NCBI GenBank assembly: GCA_029262935.1
Contig: JAJCYK010000370.1
Location: 1-6,346, forward strand
Direction: 5' to 3'
DNA: 6,346 bases
Origin: Cytophagales bacterium
Lineage (GTDB): Bacteria; Bacteroidota; Bacteroidia; Cytophagales; Cyclobacteriaceae
Notes under the pieces: model-generated
Database searches by the model: none
The model's input: the letters and a program-made list of their open reading frames with translations, nothing else
Told to the model about the DNA's origin: nothing
Made by a program: the position numbers and the translations under genes
Shown: positions 6,210-6,346 of the stretch, one piece after another
How positions within the stretch are numbered: the first letter of the stretch is position 1
How the letters are laid out: each line of letters starts with the position of its first letter

Positions 6210-6346
6210 TTAGTAAGGACGGCGCTGATTACTCAGTCCGTCCTTATGTTTTATTAAGTAGTACATACCGCAGGCAATTCGCAACAGTACTACACTAAAC
6301 AACAAAAATAGACGTAAAAGAATAGGGACTTGAGTTACCAGCGCCC
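6210..6346 (-). CDS. Possible C-terminal end of a small membrane protein (partial, enters from the right edge)
   Basis: One minus-strand frame is open from the right edge to a TAA at 6212-6210, giving 44 residues with no start in the window. The peptide has a hydrophobic stretch of about 25 residues (VPILLRLFLLFSVVLLRIACGMYYLI) followed by a polar, basic tail ending in NQRRPY. That is the pattern of a final transmembrane helix with a cytoplasmic tail. A terminator-like element follows about 85 bp downstream on the same strand, which is consistent. Against it, an open frame this short is not rare by chance in AT-rich DNA, and a strong hairpin overlaps its last codons. No family is recognised. 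Confidence 0.35.
   Translation of the reverse strand, partial: ALVTQVPILLRLFLLFSVVLLRIACGMYYLIKHKDGLSNQRRPY
6214..6246. repeat. Strong 9-bp inverted repeat with inner 4-bp stem
   Basis: TAAGGACGG (6214-6222) and CCGTCCTTA (6238-6246) are perfect complements. Inside them CTGA (6225-6228) pairs with TCAG (6233-6236) around the loop TTAC, separated by a small internal loop. On the plus strand it is followed by the T-rich TGTTTTATT, giving some terminator character rightward. On the minus strand CTAAACTATC follows, with no T-run. No plus-strand gene ends here, so its role is unclear. It overlaps the last codons of the putative partial gene at 6210-6346. Confidence 0.5.

Noticed and set aside
6258..6293. 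Inverted repeat GTAGTAC / GTACTAC near the right edge.
   Set aside because: If the partial minus-strand frame is real, both arms come from repeated codons (Val-Val and Tyr-Tyr). The 22-nt spacer makes a functional hairpin unlikely.

Overview
The window looks like an ordinary chromosomal stretch from a member of the Bacteroidota, probably a Flavobacteriia, Cytophagia or Saprospiria relative. Four things point there. Two gene starts are preceded by the TAnnTTTG -7 promoter element typical of that phylum. Purine-rich Shine-Dalgarno sites are largely missing. Exported proteins have signal peptides ending just before Gln (LWA|QG, LSG|QS). There is also a Tat-exported Gfo/Idh/MocA oxidoreductase, a class common in that phylum. 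The phylum call is an inference; there is no rRNA or other marker gene in the window.

Layout from left to right. (1) Positions 1-373, minus strand: the N-terminal part of a GntR-family regulator that runs off the left edge. (2) Positions 374-490: a divergent intergenic region with a perfect 16-bp inverted repeat (416-452). It overlaps the regulator's own promoter and lies just upstream of the next gene, so it is a good candidate operator. (3) Positions 491-2386, plus: a 631-residue predicted lipoprotein with a TPR-like helical N-terminal half and a C-terminal HExxH (HEGRH) zinc-peptidase-like motif, from a family I cannot name. (4) Positions 2429-3055, minus, convergent with it: a SnoaL-like protein with a signal sequence and an extra C-terminal membrane anchor. 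(5) Positions 3056-3339: a 284-bp divergent intergenic region with a clear promoter for the next gene, a small hairpin and an imperfect direct repeat. (6) Positions 3340-4170, plus: a complete aldo/keto reductase with an intact catalytic tetrad, resembling the YvgN/YtbE type. (7) Positions 4167-4619 and 4616-6037, both minus: a two-gene operon made of a Tat-exported Gfo/Idh/MocA oxidoreductase followed, with an ATGA overlap, by a small secreted NTF2-like protein. The operon's last stop codon interlocks with that of the aldo/keto reductase. (8) Positions 6038-6346: a structured region with a terminator-like hairpin plus T8 on the minus strand, and possibly the last 44 codons of another minus-strand gene encoding a membrane protein.

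How the genes may work together. The regulator and the peptidase-like lipoprotein share one control region, so the regulator probably controls itself and perhaps the lipoprotein. The Gfo/Idh/MocA protein and its NTF2-like partner are translationally coupled and both predicted to be exported, so they probably act together in the periplasm, plausibly on a sugar or sugar derivative. The aldo/keto reductase is predicted cytoplasmic and is transcribed separately. No mobile elements, CRISPR arrays, tRNA or rRNA genes were seen, and I found no clear evidence of a new multi-gene system. The most unusual items are the unrecognised TPR/HExxH lipoprotein with its shared operator, and the tail-anchored SnoaL-like protein.
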